Source of the DNA: Lentisphaerota bacterium
GTDB taxonomy: Bacteria; Verrucomicrobiota; Lentisphaeria; Victivallales; UBA1829
Length of the DNA stretch: 64,000 nucleotides
Direction: 5' to 3'
Assembly: GCA_015061915.1 (NCBI GenBank)
Contig: SUVR01000002.1
Location: forward strand, 186,670 to 250,669
A program made the position numbers and the translations under genes. This document shows, one piece after another, positions 19,145-27,585 of the stretch; positions within the stretch are counted from its first letter, which is position 1; every line of letters begins with the position of its first letter. The notes below the pieces were generated by a model. That model was not told the origin of the DNA, ran no database searches, and saw only the letters and a program-made list of their open reading frames with translations.

Positions 19145-19504
19145 TTACAAATTTTCCGCTGTCCGCTCGATCTCGATGGAGATCAGACGGGCAATGCGGG
19201 CGGCGCCGGGCTTGCTGATCCGGAGCCGGACAGACCGGATATATTTCACTGCCAGCAGTTCTTTTGCCAGATTTTCCGCCAGTGCCTCCAGCAGTTGATA
19301 CCGGGAATCGGCAGTAAAATCATGGATCAGCTGTTCTGCGGCAGAGTAATCAAAAGTGAGTGTAAAATCATCCGCCAGACCGGCTGCGCGGAAATCGCCG
19401 CCCAGCTCTGCCGTAATGATCAACTTTTGAGGTGCAAGCCGTTCATGGGGAAGTGTCCCGATGATTGCCTGTACCTCCAGATCTTCGATCCGTATCCAGT
19501 CCAT
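19145..19504 (-). CDS. folB: Dihydroneopterin aldolase
   Basis: The 119-residue product has the FolB pattern: IRIEDLEVQAIIGTLPHERLAPQKLIITAE at the N-terminus with the pterin-binding glutamate, DYSAAEQLIHDF in the middle, LLEALAENLAKELL and a C-terminal RLRISKPGA containing the conserved lysine. It cleaves dihydroneopterin in folate synthesis and acts in the cytoplasm. It follows a small secreted protein gene by 12 bases and probably shares the pgi transcript. No other folate genes are nearby. Confidence 0.9.
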   Translation of the reverse strand: MDWIRIEDLEVQAIIGTLPHERLAPQKLIITAELGGDFRAAGLADDFTLTFDYSAAEQLIHDFTADSRYQLLEALAENLAKELLAVKYIRSVRLRISKPGAARIARLISIEIERTAENL

Positions 19505-19516
19505 ATTCTGATCAGA

Positions 19517-20116
19517 TCACTTCAGTTCGTTCATATTCTTCTGGATCTGTTCCTTCATGTGTTCATCTGCCAGTTTTTCCAGTTCCGCTTTCATGCGGTT
19601 CAGGTTGGCATCGTCCACCGGGTTTGCACCGCGGATCGCCACGGCGGTATCCCGTGCCAGCAGGATCCCCACGAAGTCGGAGGAACGCACCGTTTCAAAG
19701 GCGCGAGTCACAGTCTTGAGCAGTTTGCCATCCGCCTTGTAGATCGCAACTTCCGCGATCAGTTTTTTGCTGTCTTTCGGGTCACGCTTCGTGGAAAGCA
19801 TACAGAGATAGGAAGCCTTCACATCTTTGCAGAGTTTGGAAATATATTCCGCAGTGAGCGTATTATTTTTCTTACCGCGGCGACGGATCAGTGCTTCATC
19901 TTCCAGCATTGCATCGTTCTGGGAAATCACGATCCCGGAATGAGTGGCAAGTTCCGCTTTGAAATATTCTTTCAGCAGTTTGCCGGTACGGCGGTCATTG
20001 TGATCCGCAGCATTGCTGAACAGATTGGAACAGACTGCAATGTCGATGGCATCACCGGCACACAGGGTGAAACCGGCAAACAGGACAAAACAAAAGGTAA
20101 GGATTTTTTTCAGCAT
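19517..20116 (-). CDS. Secreted protein of unknown function, 199 aa
   Basis: The product starts with a strong signal peptide (MLKKILTFCFVLFAGFTLCA, cleavage near residue 20) and is likely periplasmic. The mature part has SNAADHNDRRTGKLLKEYFK, a strand-helix pattern with TAEYISKLCKDVKASYLCML, and a charged C-terminal helix (LNRMKAELEKLADEHMKEQI). The fold looks like the CsgG/TolB N-terminal type that senses or counts periplasmic partners, but I do not recognise the family. The start at 20116 has AAAGGAG nine bases upstream. It lies between pgi and folB. Confidence 0.7.
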   Translation of the reverse strand: MLKKILTFCFVLFAGFTLCAGDAIDIAVCSNLFSNAADHNDRRTGKLLKEYFKAELATHSGIVISQNDAMLEDEALIRRRGKKNNTLTAEYISKLCKDVKASYLCMLSTKRDPKDSKKLIAEVAIYKADGKLLKTVTRAFETVRSSDFVGILLARDTAVAIRGANPVDDANLNRMKAELEKLADEHMKEQIQKNMNELK

Positions 20117-20153
20117 CGTTTTATCTCCTTTAAGTTTAATGAGTGTGTATTTT

Positions 20154-21752
20154 TCACTTTTTTGCGACCGAGTAGACCCAGCCGCGATCCTTGTTCCAGG
20201 TGCGTTTGAGGGTGAATGCAAGATCACGCAGGTCATTATTTGCGGCGAGCTTCGCCAGAATACCATCGACCTCATATTCGCTTTCCTGCAGACCCAGTTC
20301 CACAGCGAACTCACTCACGGTACCGGAGAAGCCGTCAAGACCGGCAAGTTTTTCTTCCAGATCGGTCAGCAGCTTGATCACATTCTTGCTGGCGAGTTTG
20401 TACGCCTGAACGCCCGGCTGGTGGAAAGCGTTGATGTGGATCAGTTCAGCATAAGCAGCAACCGCGCGTTCGTAGATGGCGATCAACATACCCAGATTGA
20501 ACTCATTGACATCATCAATACGCATTTCGATCACATTTCTGCCCTTGCTGCGGAGCGCATTGGAAAGGCCGGTCATAAAGCCGTGGAGATAGTCCCCCAT
20601 CCCGACGCCCGGAGCGATATCCACGCGGGCTTTGTCCCGCAGAACTTCAATGAACGTGATAAAGAAGTCGTTGCGCCCGTCATTGAGCTGCTGGATAAAG
20701 GCATGGGCATCCGTGCCGCCTTTGTTACCAAACACGTTCAAGCCCTGATGGACCACATTACCATCCAGATCCAGTTCCTTTCCAAGACTTTCCATCACCA
20801 GCTGCTGCAGGTAACGGCTCATCAGGATCAGACGGTCGGAATACGGAACGATCGCCATATTCTTATCGCCCTTGCCGTTGCCTGCCATATACCAGACTGC
20901 AGCGAGCATATACGCCGGATTGTGGGAAAGATGCGGGTTACGGGTCAGCGTATCCATGTGGCAGGCGCCCTGCAGGAAGGTGCTGAAATTCACCCCGGCG
21001 AGTGCCGCGGGCAGATGCCCCACAATGCTGGTCACACTGGTTCTGCCGCCGATGGATTCCGCCATTTCAAAGGTGCGGAGCCAGTTGGAGGAGCGGGCGA
21101 GACGATCCAGTTCGCTGTTCTTCATCGTGATGGCGCAGCTGTGTTTGGCGAAGTCGAGACCGGCAGCCGCATAAGCGTTCATGCAGTCGATCATATTGTT
21201 CTTCGTTTCCTGCGTACCGCCGGACTTGGAAATATTCACGACCAGGGTCTTTTTCAGGTCGCAGACCGCCAGTGCGTCAACTGCACCTGCCGTATCAGTG
21301 TTGTCCAGGAAGTAGATCTTGAGATAACCGCGACGCTGCGCATCGGTCAATTCGTTCCAGTAGGGACCGTTGATCGCCATCTGGACGAGCTGGGGACCGA
21401 GGGCGGAACCGCCGATGCCGTTGATAATGGCATATTCAAATTTTTCACCGGTACTGCCGGTGATTGCTCCGCTGCGGACGCCTTCCACAAATTCTTCCAC
21501 TTCAGCAAAAATCTCGCTGCCGGTGTAAACGCTGCGGTCCGTAAAGTGAGTCACTTTCCGGTTTTCGTCCGGGTTCTTGATCTCGCCGATCTCGATCTTC
21601 TGCATTTCTGCATGAACGTTCTCAAAACGCCCTTCCAGTGCGGCAAGTTCTTCTTCCGCAAAGTTCATACCGGCAAAATTCACCTGAAAAGCACTTTCGC
21701 CGTCGATAAAGGTGTACTTATGGCAACGGTCGATCCAAATTCGGGACTGCAT
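20154..21752 (-). CDS. pgi: Glucose-6-phosphate isomerase
   Basis: The 532-residue enzyme interconverts glucose 6-phosphate and fructose 6-phosphate. Family marks include INGIGGSALGPQL, the signature region VNISKSGGTQETKNN with the phosphate-binding Ser/Thr, GGRTSVTSIVG, and the lysine block HQPGVQAYKLASKNVI near the C-terminus. A cytoplasmic homodimer is expected. It starts a minus-strand run followed by a small secreted protein and folB, and is divergent from kdsD, each with a separate promoter in the 180-base gap. Confidence 0.95.
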   Translation of the reverse strand: MQSRIWIDRCHKYTFIDGESAFQVNFAGMNFAEEELAALEGRFENVHAEMQKIEIGEIKNPDENRKVTHFTDRSVYTGSEIFAEVEEFVEGVRSGAITGSTGEKFEYAIINGIGGSALGPQLVQMAINGPYWNELTDAQRRGYLKIYFLDNTDTAGAVDALAVCDLKKTLVVNISKSGGTQETKNNMIDCMNAYAAAGLDFAKHSCAITMKNSELDRLARSSNWLRTFEMAESIGGRTSVTSIVGHLPAALAGVNFSTFLQGACHMDTLTRNPHLSHNPAYMLAAVWYMAGNGKGDKNMAIVPYSDRLILMSRYLQQLVMESLGKELDLDGNVVHQGLNVFGNKGGTDAHAFIQQLNDGRNDFFITFIEVLRDKARVDIAPGVGMGDYLHGFMTGLSNALRSKGRNVIEMRIDDVNEFNLGMLIAIYERAVAAYAELIHINAFHQPGVQAYKLASKNVIKLLTDLEEKLAGLDGFSGTVSEFAVELGLQESEYEVDGILAKLAANNDLRDLAFTLKRTWNKDRGWVYSVAKK

Positions 21753-21801
21753 AACTCGTTTTCTCCTGTCTGTTCGCTTGTGATTGTATGGAAATCAAAG
21801 T

Positions 21802-21829
21802 AATATATCACATCCCGACAATTTTTCAA
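21802..21829 (-). promoter_or_regulatory. Promoter of pgi
   Basis: On the minus strand TTGAAA (21829-21824) and TATATT (21807-21802) are 16 bases apart, about 50 bases before the pgi ATG. Confidence 0.65.
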
Positions 21830-21850
21830 ATCTTTTTCGCAATATACTTC

Positions 21851-21878
21851 TTGTTTTTCTGTATTGCGTGATTATATT
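21851..21878 (+). promoter_or_regulatory. Promoter of kdsD
   Basis: TTGTTT (21851-21856) and TATATT (21873-21878) are 16 bases apart, about 50 bases before the kdsD ATG, back to back with the pgi promoter. Confidence 0.6.
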
Positions 21879-21930
21879 ACGAAATATGAATCAGATTTTG
21901 AACAACAATCAGAAAAGGAAACCGTAGACA

Positions 21931-22917
21931 ATGGACACACCGGACCAGATCATAAAGAAAGCGCAAGCCGTTCTCCAGACCGAGATCGAAGGGATCGAAG
22001 CGATCAAACAGCAGTTGGACAATAATTTTGTAGAACTGGTGGCAGCCTGCATCAAGACACTGGATAACGGCGGCAAGATCGTCATTACCGGCGTCGGCAA
22101 GAGCGGGCATATCGGCAGCAAAATGGCGGCAACTCTCGCCTCCACCGGTTCCACAGCGATTTTTATGCACCCCGTGGAAGCGATGCACGGCGACCTGGGG
22201 ATGCTGCAGGAAAATGACATTATGATCGCCCTCTCCTACTCCGGCGAAACACAGGAACTGACCCGGATGATCATTCCGGCAAAGCGCCTCGGTGTCCCGG
22301 TCGCCTGTTTTACCGGAATCCCGGAATCCACGCTGGCAAAACTTTCGGATATCGTGGTGATCGGTGCAGTGGAAAAAGAAGCCTGCCCCTTCAATCTGGC
22401 TCCCACGACCACAAGTACCGCCCATCTGGCGCTGGGGGATGCCCTCGCAATGGTCCTGCTTCAGGAACGGAAATTCACCAAAGAAGATTACGGCAGACGC
22501 CACCCCGGCGGCGCCATCGGAAGAGCCGTTACGATGCGGGTCAGCGATCTTATGCGCAAGCCGGAAGCGATCGTGCTGGCAAAGCCGGATGATCTGGTCA
22601 AAAATACCCTCGTCCGTATGACTGCCGCACGCTGCGGGTCTGCCATCATCGTTGACGCGGAGAAAAAACTCCTGGGCATCTTCACAGACGGTGACTTCCG
22701 CCGCCGGGTGGAAAATGATCTTTCCATCCTGAACCGTCCTATGGAGGAAGTTATGACCCGCAACCCCATTTTCATCAAGAAGGAGTCTCTCGCAGTGGAG
22801 ATCCTCAAGATCCTCGAAAAACGGAAGATCGATGATCTGGTTGTGTTGGAAGAAGACGGCTGCACCGTTGCCGGTCTGGTGGATATCCAGGACCTGCCCG
22901 GTTTCAAACTGATGTAA
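21931..22917 (+). CDS. kdsD: Arabinose-5-phosphate isomerase (KpsF/GutQ family)
   Basis: The 328-residue protein has an N-terminal SIS sugar isomerase domain (VITGVGKSGHIGSKMAATLA near residue 50, HGDLGMLQENDIMIALSYSG near 90, then AHLALGDALAMVLL and YGRRHPGGAIGR) and two C-terminal CBS repeats (residues about 210-328). It converts ribulose 5-phosphate to arabinose 5-phosphate, the first step of Kdo synthesis for lipopolysaccharide. With lpxK elsewhere in the window this supports a Gram-negative envelope. It leads an operon-like run with a GH35 gene and a kinase gene. Confidence 0.93.
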   Translation: MDTPDQIIKKAQAVLQTEIEGIEAIKQQLDNNFVELVAACIKTLDNGGKIVITGVGKSGHIGSKMAATLASTGSTAIFMHPVEAMHGDLGMLQENDIMIALSYSGETQELTRMIIPAKRLGVPVACFTGIPESTLAKLSDIVVIGAVEKEACPFNLAPTTTSTAHLALGDALAMVLLQERKFTKEDYGRRHPGGAIGRAVTMRVSDLMRKPEAIVLAKPDDLVKNTLVRMTAARCGSAIIVDAEKKLLGIFTDGDFRRRVENDLSILNRPMEEVMTRNPIFIKKESLAVEILKILEKRKIDDLVVLEEDGCTVAGLVDIQDLPGFKLM

Positions 22918-22932
22918 GCAAGGAGCAGAAAA

Positions 22933-24729
22933 ATGTCAAGAGTGGAATTCAAAAACCGTTCCGTCATCATTGATGGCAAGCCGGTACAGATCATCTCCGG
23001 CGCCATGCACTATTTCCGGGTCCCCCGGGAATACTGGCGCGACCGCATGGAAAAAGCCGTCCAGCTCGGTTTGAACGGCATTGAGACTTATATGTGCTGG
23101 AACCTGCATGAACGCACGGAAGGAAATTTCGACTTTTCCGGAATGTTGGATTTTGAAGCGTATATCCGCCTCGCGCAGGAAATGGGACTTTATGTGATCG
23201 TTCGGCCCGGCCCCTACATCTGCGCCGAATGGGATAACGGCGGGCTGCCCGCATGGCTTATGAAGAAGTCCGGGATCCGTTACCGGCGGATGAACAAGCC
23301 GTATATTGACGCACTCACGAACTACATGAATGTGATCATCCCCAAGCTCAAAGCGCTGCAGTTCGATGAAGGCGGCCCCATCATCGCCATGCAGGTCGAA
23401 AACGAATACGGCTCCTATTCCTGCGACAAAGAATATCTGACCTATCTCCGCAGTCTTTACCGCAACGCCGGTGTCACGATTCCCCTTTTCACGGCGGATG
23501 GCGTCTCCTTCTGGGGCGATCCCGCCAACCGGGATCTGATGCTCCGGGGCGGAACCATTGAAGGCTCTCCCGCCTGTCTGAATTTCGGTTCCCGCGCCCT
23601 CGCATCCTTCGATGTGGGCAAAGCTGTCCGCCCCGATGATCCCCCGTTCTGTATGGAATTCTGGTGCGGTTGGTTCGACGCCTGGGGATGCGGCAAACAT
23701 CACACCCGGTCTGCCGAAAGCACCATTGATGAACTGGAAGATATGCTCTCCACCGGTGCCAGTGTGGACTTCTATATGTATCACGGCGGTACCAATTTTG
23801 AATTCACCGCAGGCGCAAACGGGACCGCTGATTCCGACTATGCGCCGGATGTGACCAGTTACGATTACGATGCATTGCTGGATGAAGCCGGCAATCCCAC
23901 CGAAAAATATTTCGCCGCCCAGAAAGTTATCCGCAAGTACGCTCCGGACCGTCCTTTCGGTACCCCGGAAAAGAGCAGAACGCTTCCCGCACGCAAGCTG
24001 GAGATCGCTGCTGTGGCGGAACTCTTTGACAATCTGGACAACGTGGCGGAAAAAGTCGCGGACAACTCCCCCCTTTCCTTTGAGGAGCTGGATCAGCCCT
24101 TCGGTTATGTGCTTTACCGCACAAAACTCCCCGGCAACGGCAGAGGATGCTTTGAACTGCAGGATGTCCGGGACAGAGCGGATCTTTATCTCAATGGCGA
24201 TCAGATCTACACCTACTACCGCAAAAATTCTGAAAAACGCACCAACACACACGAATTTTCCGCCGGTGCCACACTGGATGTGCTGGTGGAAAATCTGGGG
24301 CGGATCAACTATGGTCCCCTCTGCGGAAAGGACAGCAAAGGCGTCTGCGGTGACATCCGGTTCGAGTGGCAGGCGCTGGTCGGCTGGGAAATGTGGTGTC
24401 TCCCCTCCGCCACGCCTCCCGCAAAGTTGAACTGGAAACCGTACGCTCCGCTGCTGCGCTCCACGCCCGCTTACTATAAAGTGGAATTCGATGTGGAAGA
24501 TCCGGCTGACACCTACCTGAAATTCCCCGGTATCCACGGCGGCGCCTGGATCAACGGTCACGTACTGGGCAGATACTGGAATATCGGCCCCGGCTCCACT
24601 TTGTACATCCCCGGCGTCTGGCTGAAGAAGGGCAAAAACGAACTGGTGATCTTTGAGACCGAAAAACTGGTCAAGCCCTACGTCCGGCTGCTGGATCAGC
24701 CTGAACTGGACAAAACCATCGAATGCTGA
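22933..24729 (+). CDS. Beta-galactosidase, glycoside hydrolase family 35
   Basis: The 598-residue enzyme carries the GH35 marks: SGAMHYFRVPREYWRDRM, NGIETYMCWNLHE, VRPGPYICAEWDNGGLPAWL, the acid/base glutamate in QVENEYGSY, and the nucleophile glutamate in FCMEFWCGWFDAWG. The C-terminal half (from about 400) is the jelly-roll part with GRYWNIGPGSTLYIPG. No signal peptide is seen, so it should act in the cytoplasm on imported beta-galactosides. AAGGAG stands eight bases before the ATG, 15 bases after the kdsD stop. Confidence 0.94.
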   Translation: MSRVEFKNRSVIIDGKPVQIISGAMHYFRVPREYWRDRMEKAVQLGLNGIETYMCWNLHERTEGNFDFSGMLDFEAYIRLAQEMGLYVIVRPGPYICAEWDNGGLPAWLMKKSGIRYRRMNKPYIDALTNYMNVIIPKLKALQFDEGGPIIAMQVENEYGSYSCDKEYLTYLRSLYRNAGVTIPLFTADGVSFWGDPANRDLMLRGGTIEGSPACLNFGSRALASFDVGKAVRPDDPPFCMEFWCGWFDAWGCGKHHTRSAESTIDELEDMLSTGASVDFYMYHGGTNFEFTAGANGTADSDYAPDVTSYDYDALLDEAGNPTEKYFAAQKVIRKYAPDRPFGTPEKSRTLPARKLEIAAVAELFDNLDNVAEKVADNSPLSFEELDQPFGYVLYRTKLPGNGRGCFELQDVRDRADLYLNGDQIYTYYRKNSEKRTNTHEFSAGATLDVLVENLGRINYGPLCGKDSKGVCGDIRFEWQALVGWEMWCLPSATPPAKLNWKPYAPLLRSTPAYYKVEFDVEDPADTYLKFPGIHGGAWINGHVLGRYWNIGPGSTLYIPGVWLKKGKNELVIFETEKLVKPYVRLLDQPELDKTIEC

Positions 24730-24751
24730 ACAAAATAAGGATTTCTGCTCC

Positions 24752-26962
24752 GTGACAGACGACCGATCAGATTGGGATAACACACTGAAAATGGATACCC
24801 CGGATCTTTCCGGGAAGACCATTGAACTGCCGCTGGATGACTTTATGCCGCGGCGTATCCGGAAAAAGAAAAGCCCGTCCGTCAGCCGCACAGCGACCTT
24901 CTTCACGGAAACGCTGTCTCTGTTTCGGGATCATTCCAAAGACACCGAGGAAACGATCCGGGCGGAACAGGGACAGGTGCGTCATCACAATGTGGCACAG
25001 GAACAGGATGAATCCGAACAGTTGGGCAGGCTGGAAGAGGATTTTGAGCGTAAAGAAGCGTTCGCCGGTGGTGGTCAGGGCATCATTTCCAGAGGCAGAG
25101 ATCTGCATCTGCGGCGGCTGGTTGCCATCAAATCCCTCCGGGAAGAACATCTGAATGATCCTGCCCAACGGGGCGCATTTCTTGCTGAAGCCCGGGTAAC
25201 GGCACAGCTGGAACACCCCGCGATCCTACCCATCTACTCTATCCACAGCGACGACAACAAGGGCTTGCATCTGGCAATGAAAATGGTCTACGGGCAGGAC
25301 CTGAAGAGTTATCTCCAAACCATTGTAAAACATTACCGGAAGGACGGGATCCGTGCCTACAACGAACGCAAGTCCCTCCGGTTCCGTCTGGATCTTTTCC
25401 TGCGGATCTGCGATGCTCTTTCCTATGCTCACAGCAGAAATATCATGCACTGTGACCTGAAGCCGGAAAATATTATGATCGGCGAATATCACGAAGCATA
25501 CCTGATGGATTGGGGGATCGCCCGCCTGATCCGGGAACCGGGTTACGATCCGGCAACCTGGACCAAGCCAAAACGCATTACCGGAACACCCCGTTTCCTC
25601 ACACCGGAAGCCATCCGCGGCGAACACTGCGACGAACGGGCGGACATTTACGCCATGGGGCTGATCCTGTATGAGATCACCACACTGGAAGAAGCCTATT
25701 CCGGAAATACACCGGAAGCCATTATGCGCAAGATCTGCGCTCAGGATATGCGACCCGTTGTTCATCTTTTTAAACATCCCATTGACTCCGACCTGAAAGC
25801 GATCATTCTCAAAGCCGCCGCCGAAGACCCGGAGGACCGTTATCCCTCTGTCAAGGCTCTGGCTGACGATTTGCGGAAATATCTCCGCAACGAAGAAGTT
25901 TCGGCAAATCCGGATTCCCTGATCCGGAAAGCTGTCCGGTGGACCATGCACCACAGCAAGGCGACATTGATCTTCACTCTGCTTTGCGTGATCGCAGTTG
26001 TAGGTAATCTGGCGTATAATCTTGCCAAACAGATCACCACCCAGCAAACTGAATTTTCACAGAAAACCGCCGTCGGGATCGCATTTCATCACTGCGCTGA
26101 GATCGCATACAAAATTGACCGGGAACTTTCCAAAATGGAAAATCTGCTCATCGCCACCGGAAACGAGCTGGAATTTTTCTATAACCGCTCCACGCCGGTC
26201 CGCAGGGATCTTATTCCGGAGGAAACACAGCTCAAACTCTGGTCCGCACCCGGCACAAAACACCACGCAGACGATCACCGGATCCATGCAACCAATCTCT
26301 TTTCCAGACGCTTTATCAAACTCGTACATGGCGGACTCGGAAAAGATACCACCGGCATTTCTCCGGTCACTCTTGCCGGAATCTCCTTCGATGACGGGCT
26401 GAATTTCACCTATCCCGCCGATTCCGCCGCAATGGAAGATGACCTGCGGGACAACCCGGATTTCAAAAACCGGATCAGACAGGATCAACCCGTCTCCGGG
26501 TGGACCGCACCGTTCCGGCAGAAAAAGAACGCCGATGCCCCCACTGTTCTCACCTGCTCCGTACGGATCAATACGCCGGAGAAAAAAGCTGCCGGCATAC
26601 TCTATCTCGATCTGGATATCAGCAGACTGCTTCAATCCATCAAGGTAAAAAATGCCCTGCAGGATTATGCAGATGAAATGACCATCATCGACGATGCCGG
26701 CAGAATGATTCTCACCGGTAAAAGCGGACAGCTCGGCGAGGTCAGCGGAACTGATAACGGATACAAGGATAAAGCACTGCTGGCGTACATCCTGCAGTAT
26801 GAAAACGGCTATCTGAATTTTACCCGCAACGAAGACGGGACCGATGTGGAATATGTGTGTGTCTTCGCACGCTGTCAGACGCTCGGTCTGTTCTATCTGG
26901 AAATCTACAAACTCCAGACTTTGATCGAAAATCACGCCAAACTCCGTATCAAAAAAGACTGA
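24752..26962 (+). CDS. Membrane Ser/Thr protein kinase with an external sensor region
   Basis: Starting from GTG 24752 (AAGGA ten bases upstream) the product has 736 residues. After an 85-residue charged N-terminus comes a kinase domain: glycine loop AGGGQGII near 105, ATP lysine in VAIKSL (127), HCDLKPEN (234-241) and DWG (253-255), then TPEAIRGEHCDERADIYAMG. The HRD arginine is replaced by Cys and DFG by DWG; DWG is common in PVC kinases. One membrane helix (about 405-424) is followed by about 310 residues outside, probably a Cache-like ligand-sensing domain (ILYLDLDISRLL, MTIIDDAGRMIL). It follows the GH35 gene; a signal for sugar or envelope state is possible. Confidence 0.85.
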   Translation: MTDDRSDWDNTLKMDTPDLSGKTIELPLDDFMPRRIRKKKSPSVSRTATFFTETLSLFRDHSKDTEETIRAEQGQVRHHNVAQEQDESEQLGRLEEDFERKEAFAGGGQGIISRGRDLHLRRLVAIKSLREEHLNDPAQRGAFLAEARVTAQLEHPAILPIYSIHSDDNKGLHLAMKMVYGQDLKSYLQTIVKHYRKDGIRAYNERKSLRFRLDLFLRICDALSYAHSRNIMHCDLKPENIMIGEYHEAYLMDWGIARLIREPGYDPATWTKPKRITGTPRFLTPEAIRGEHCDERADIYAMGLILYEITTLEEAYSGNTPEAIMRKICAQDMRPVVHLFKHPIDSDLKAIILKAAAEDPEDRYPSVKALADDLRKYLRNEEVSANPDSLIRKAVRWTMHHSKATLIFTLLCVIAVVGNLAYNLAKQITTQQTEFSQKTAVGIAFHHCAEIAYKIDRELSKMENLLIATGNELEFFYNRSTPVRRDLIPEETQLKLWSAPGTKHHADDHRIHATNLFSRRFIKLVHGGLGKDTTGISPVTLAGISFDDGLNFTYPADSAAMEDDLRDNPDFKNRIRQDQPVSGWTAPFRQKKNADAPTVLTCSVRINTPEKKAAGILYLDLDISRLLQSIKVKNALQDYADEMTIIDDAGRMILTGKSGQLGEVSGTDNGYKDKALLAYILQYENGYLNFTRNEDGTDVEYVCVFARCQTLGLFYLEIYKLQTLIENHAKLRIKKD

Positions 26963-26998
26963 GCAAGCATTTTTTTCGGATTTTTTCTAAAACTTCAC

Positions 26999-27026
26999 TT
27001 GCATTTTTCAGAATGTGGTGTATCTT
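26999..27026 (+). promoter_or_regulatory. Promoter of the tRNA-Glu pair
   Basis: TTGCAT (26999-27004) and TATCTT (27021-27026) are 16 bases apart and end 20 bases before the first tRNA-Glu. The T-rich gap after the kinase gene shows no good terminator hairpin. Confidence 0.6.
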
Positions 27027-27046
27027 ATAAGCACAGTCCTTTGCGC

Positions 27047-27122
27047 GTCCCTATCGTCTAGAGGCCTAGGACACCAGGTTTTCATCCTGGTAACCGGGGT
27101 TCGAATCCCCGTGGGGATGCCA
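27047..27122 (+). tRNA. tRNA-Glu (TTC), copy 1
   Basis: A full cloverleaf with acceptor GTCCCTA paired with TGGGGAT (a G-U closing pair), D arm TCGTCTAGAGGCCTAGGA, anticodon stem CCAGG/CCTGG with loop TTTTCAT (anticodon TTC, reading GAA and GAG) and T arm CGGGGTTCGAATCCCCG. Discriminator G and encoded CCA follow. It is identical to the second copy 103 bases downstream. Confidence 0.97.
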
Positions 27123-27149
27123 TTTTTCAAAGAACTGTATTACCGGCGC

Positions 27150-27225
27150 GTCCCTATCGTCTAGAGGCCTAGGACACCAGGTTTTCATCCTGGTAACCGG
27201 GGTTCGAATCCCCGTGGGGATGCCA
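27150..27225 (+). tRNA. tRNA-Glu (TTC), copy 2
   Basis: Base-for-base identical to copy 1 over the whole 76 bases, and both are preceded by GCG and followed by ATTTTT-like sequence, so the pair arose by recent tandem duplication. Both probably leave the promoter at 26999 as one transcript. A partial third copy of the 3' end occurs at 27288-27311. Confidence 0.97.
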
Positions 27226-27265
27226 TTTTTTTGTTTTAAATCTCTCTATTTCGCTGTTGGGTTCG

Positions 27266-27384
27266 CCATGTCATCCGACATGGTACAAATCCCCGTGGGG
27301 ATGCCATTTTTAATGGCAAACGAAGACGCAAGTCTTCACTTCATGCGGCAACAGCCGCTCTTCACTCAAAAGGCGCAGCCTTTT
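27266..27384. repeat. Series of six small hairpins
   Basis: Six perfect short inverted repeats follow one another: CCATGTC-ATCC-GACATGG (27266-27283), ATCCC-CGTG-GGGAT (27289-27302), TGCCATT-TTT-AATGGCA (27302-27318), GAAGAC-GCAA-GTCTTC (27322-27337), GCGGC-AACA-GCCGC (27345-27358) and AAAAGGC-GCA-GCCTTTT (27368-27384). The last three are joined by spacers containing TTCA, the same word that forms the octamer repeat directly after. The stems differ in sequence, so this is not an ordinary direct repeat. No protein frame explains it. Confidence 0.7.
27288..27311 (+). pseudogene. 3' fragment of tRNA-Glu
   Basis: Twenty-four bases, covering the 3' half of the T arm, the 3' acceptor strand, CCA and the following T run, repeat exactly the end of tRNA-Glu copy 2. 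The 5' parts of a tRNA are missing, so this is a remnant of a third copy or one end of a lost insertion at the tRNA. Confidence 0.75.
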
Positions 27385-27436
27385 CTTCACATCTTCACAT
27401 CTTCACATCTTCACTTCTTCACATCTTCACATCTTC
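27385..27436. repeat. Octamer tandem repeat (CTTCACAT)
   Basis: Six units of CTTCACAT in a row, one with a single change (CTTCACTT), plus a half unit. It begins at the last base of the hairpin series. It lies outside any gene; copy number may vary by slippage. Confidence 0.85.
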
Positions 27437-27491
27437 TGTTTCCTGCCGTTGGCGCCCGATCCGGAACTTCCGCCATATGAATAAGGCATAC

Positions 27492-27530
27492 AACGGCTGC
27501 AGCACACACACTGCAGCCGTTTTCTTTTTT
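27492..27530 (+). terminator. Rho-independent terminator
   Basis: An 11-base stem AACGGCTGCAG / CTGCAGCCGTT with an eight-base loop is followed by TTTCTTTTTT. It is 265 bases after the second tRNA-Glu, so the tRNA transcript may run through the hairpin series before ending here. Confidence 0.85.
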
Positions 27531-27549
27531 ATTTTTTTGACTCCAGCCC

Positions 27550-27577
27550 TTGACTTTTTCTTTTTCCGTTGTATGGT
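27550..27577 (+). promoter_or_regulatory. Promoter of the candidate small RNA
   Basis: TTGACT (27550-27555) and TATGGT (27572-27577) are 16 bases apart. The expected start, seven to nine bases later, falls at the first bases of the closing stem of the small RNA. Confidence 0.55.
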
Positions 27578-27585
27578 AAGTTCCC

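Noticed and set aside
20116-20314. Extended start of the small secreted protein before folB
   Set aside because: The upstream part overlaps the pgi C-terminus, lacks a ribosome site and would bury the signal peptide.
27266-27311. A complete third tRNA gene
   Set aside because: Only the 3' end repeats; the D arm, anticodon arm and 5' acceptor strand are absent.
27385-27436. CRISPR array
   Set aside because: Units are 8 bases, directly joined, with no spacers and no cas genes.
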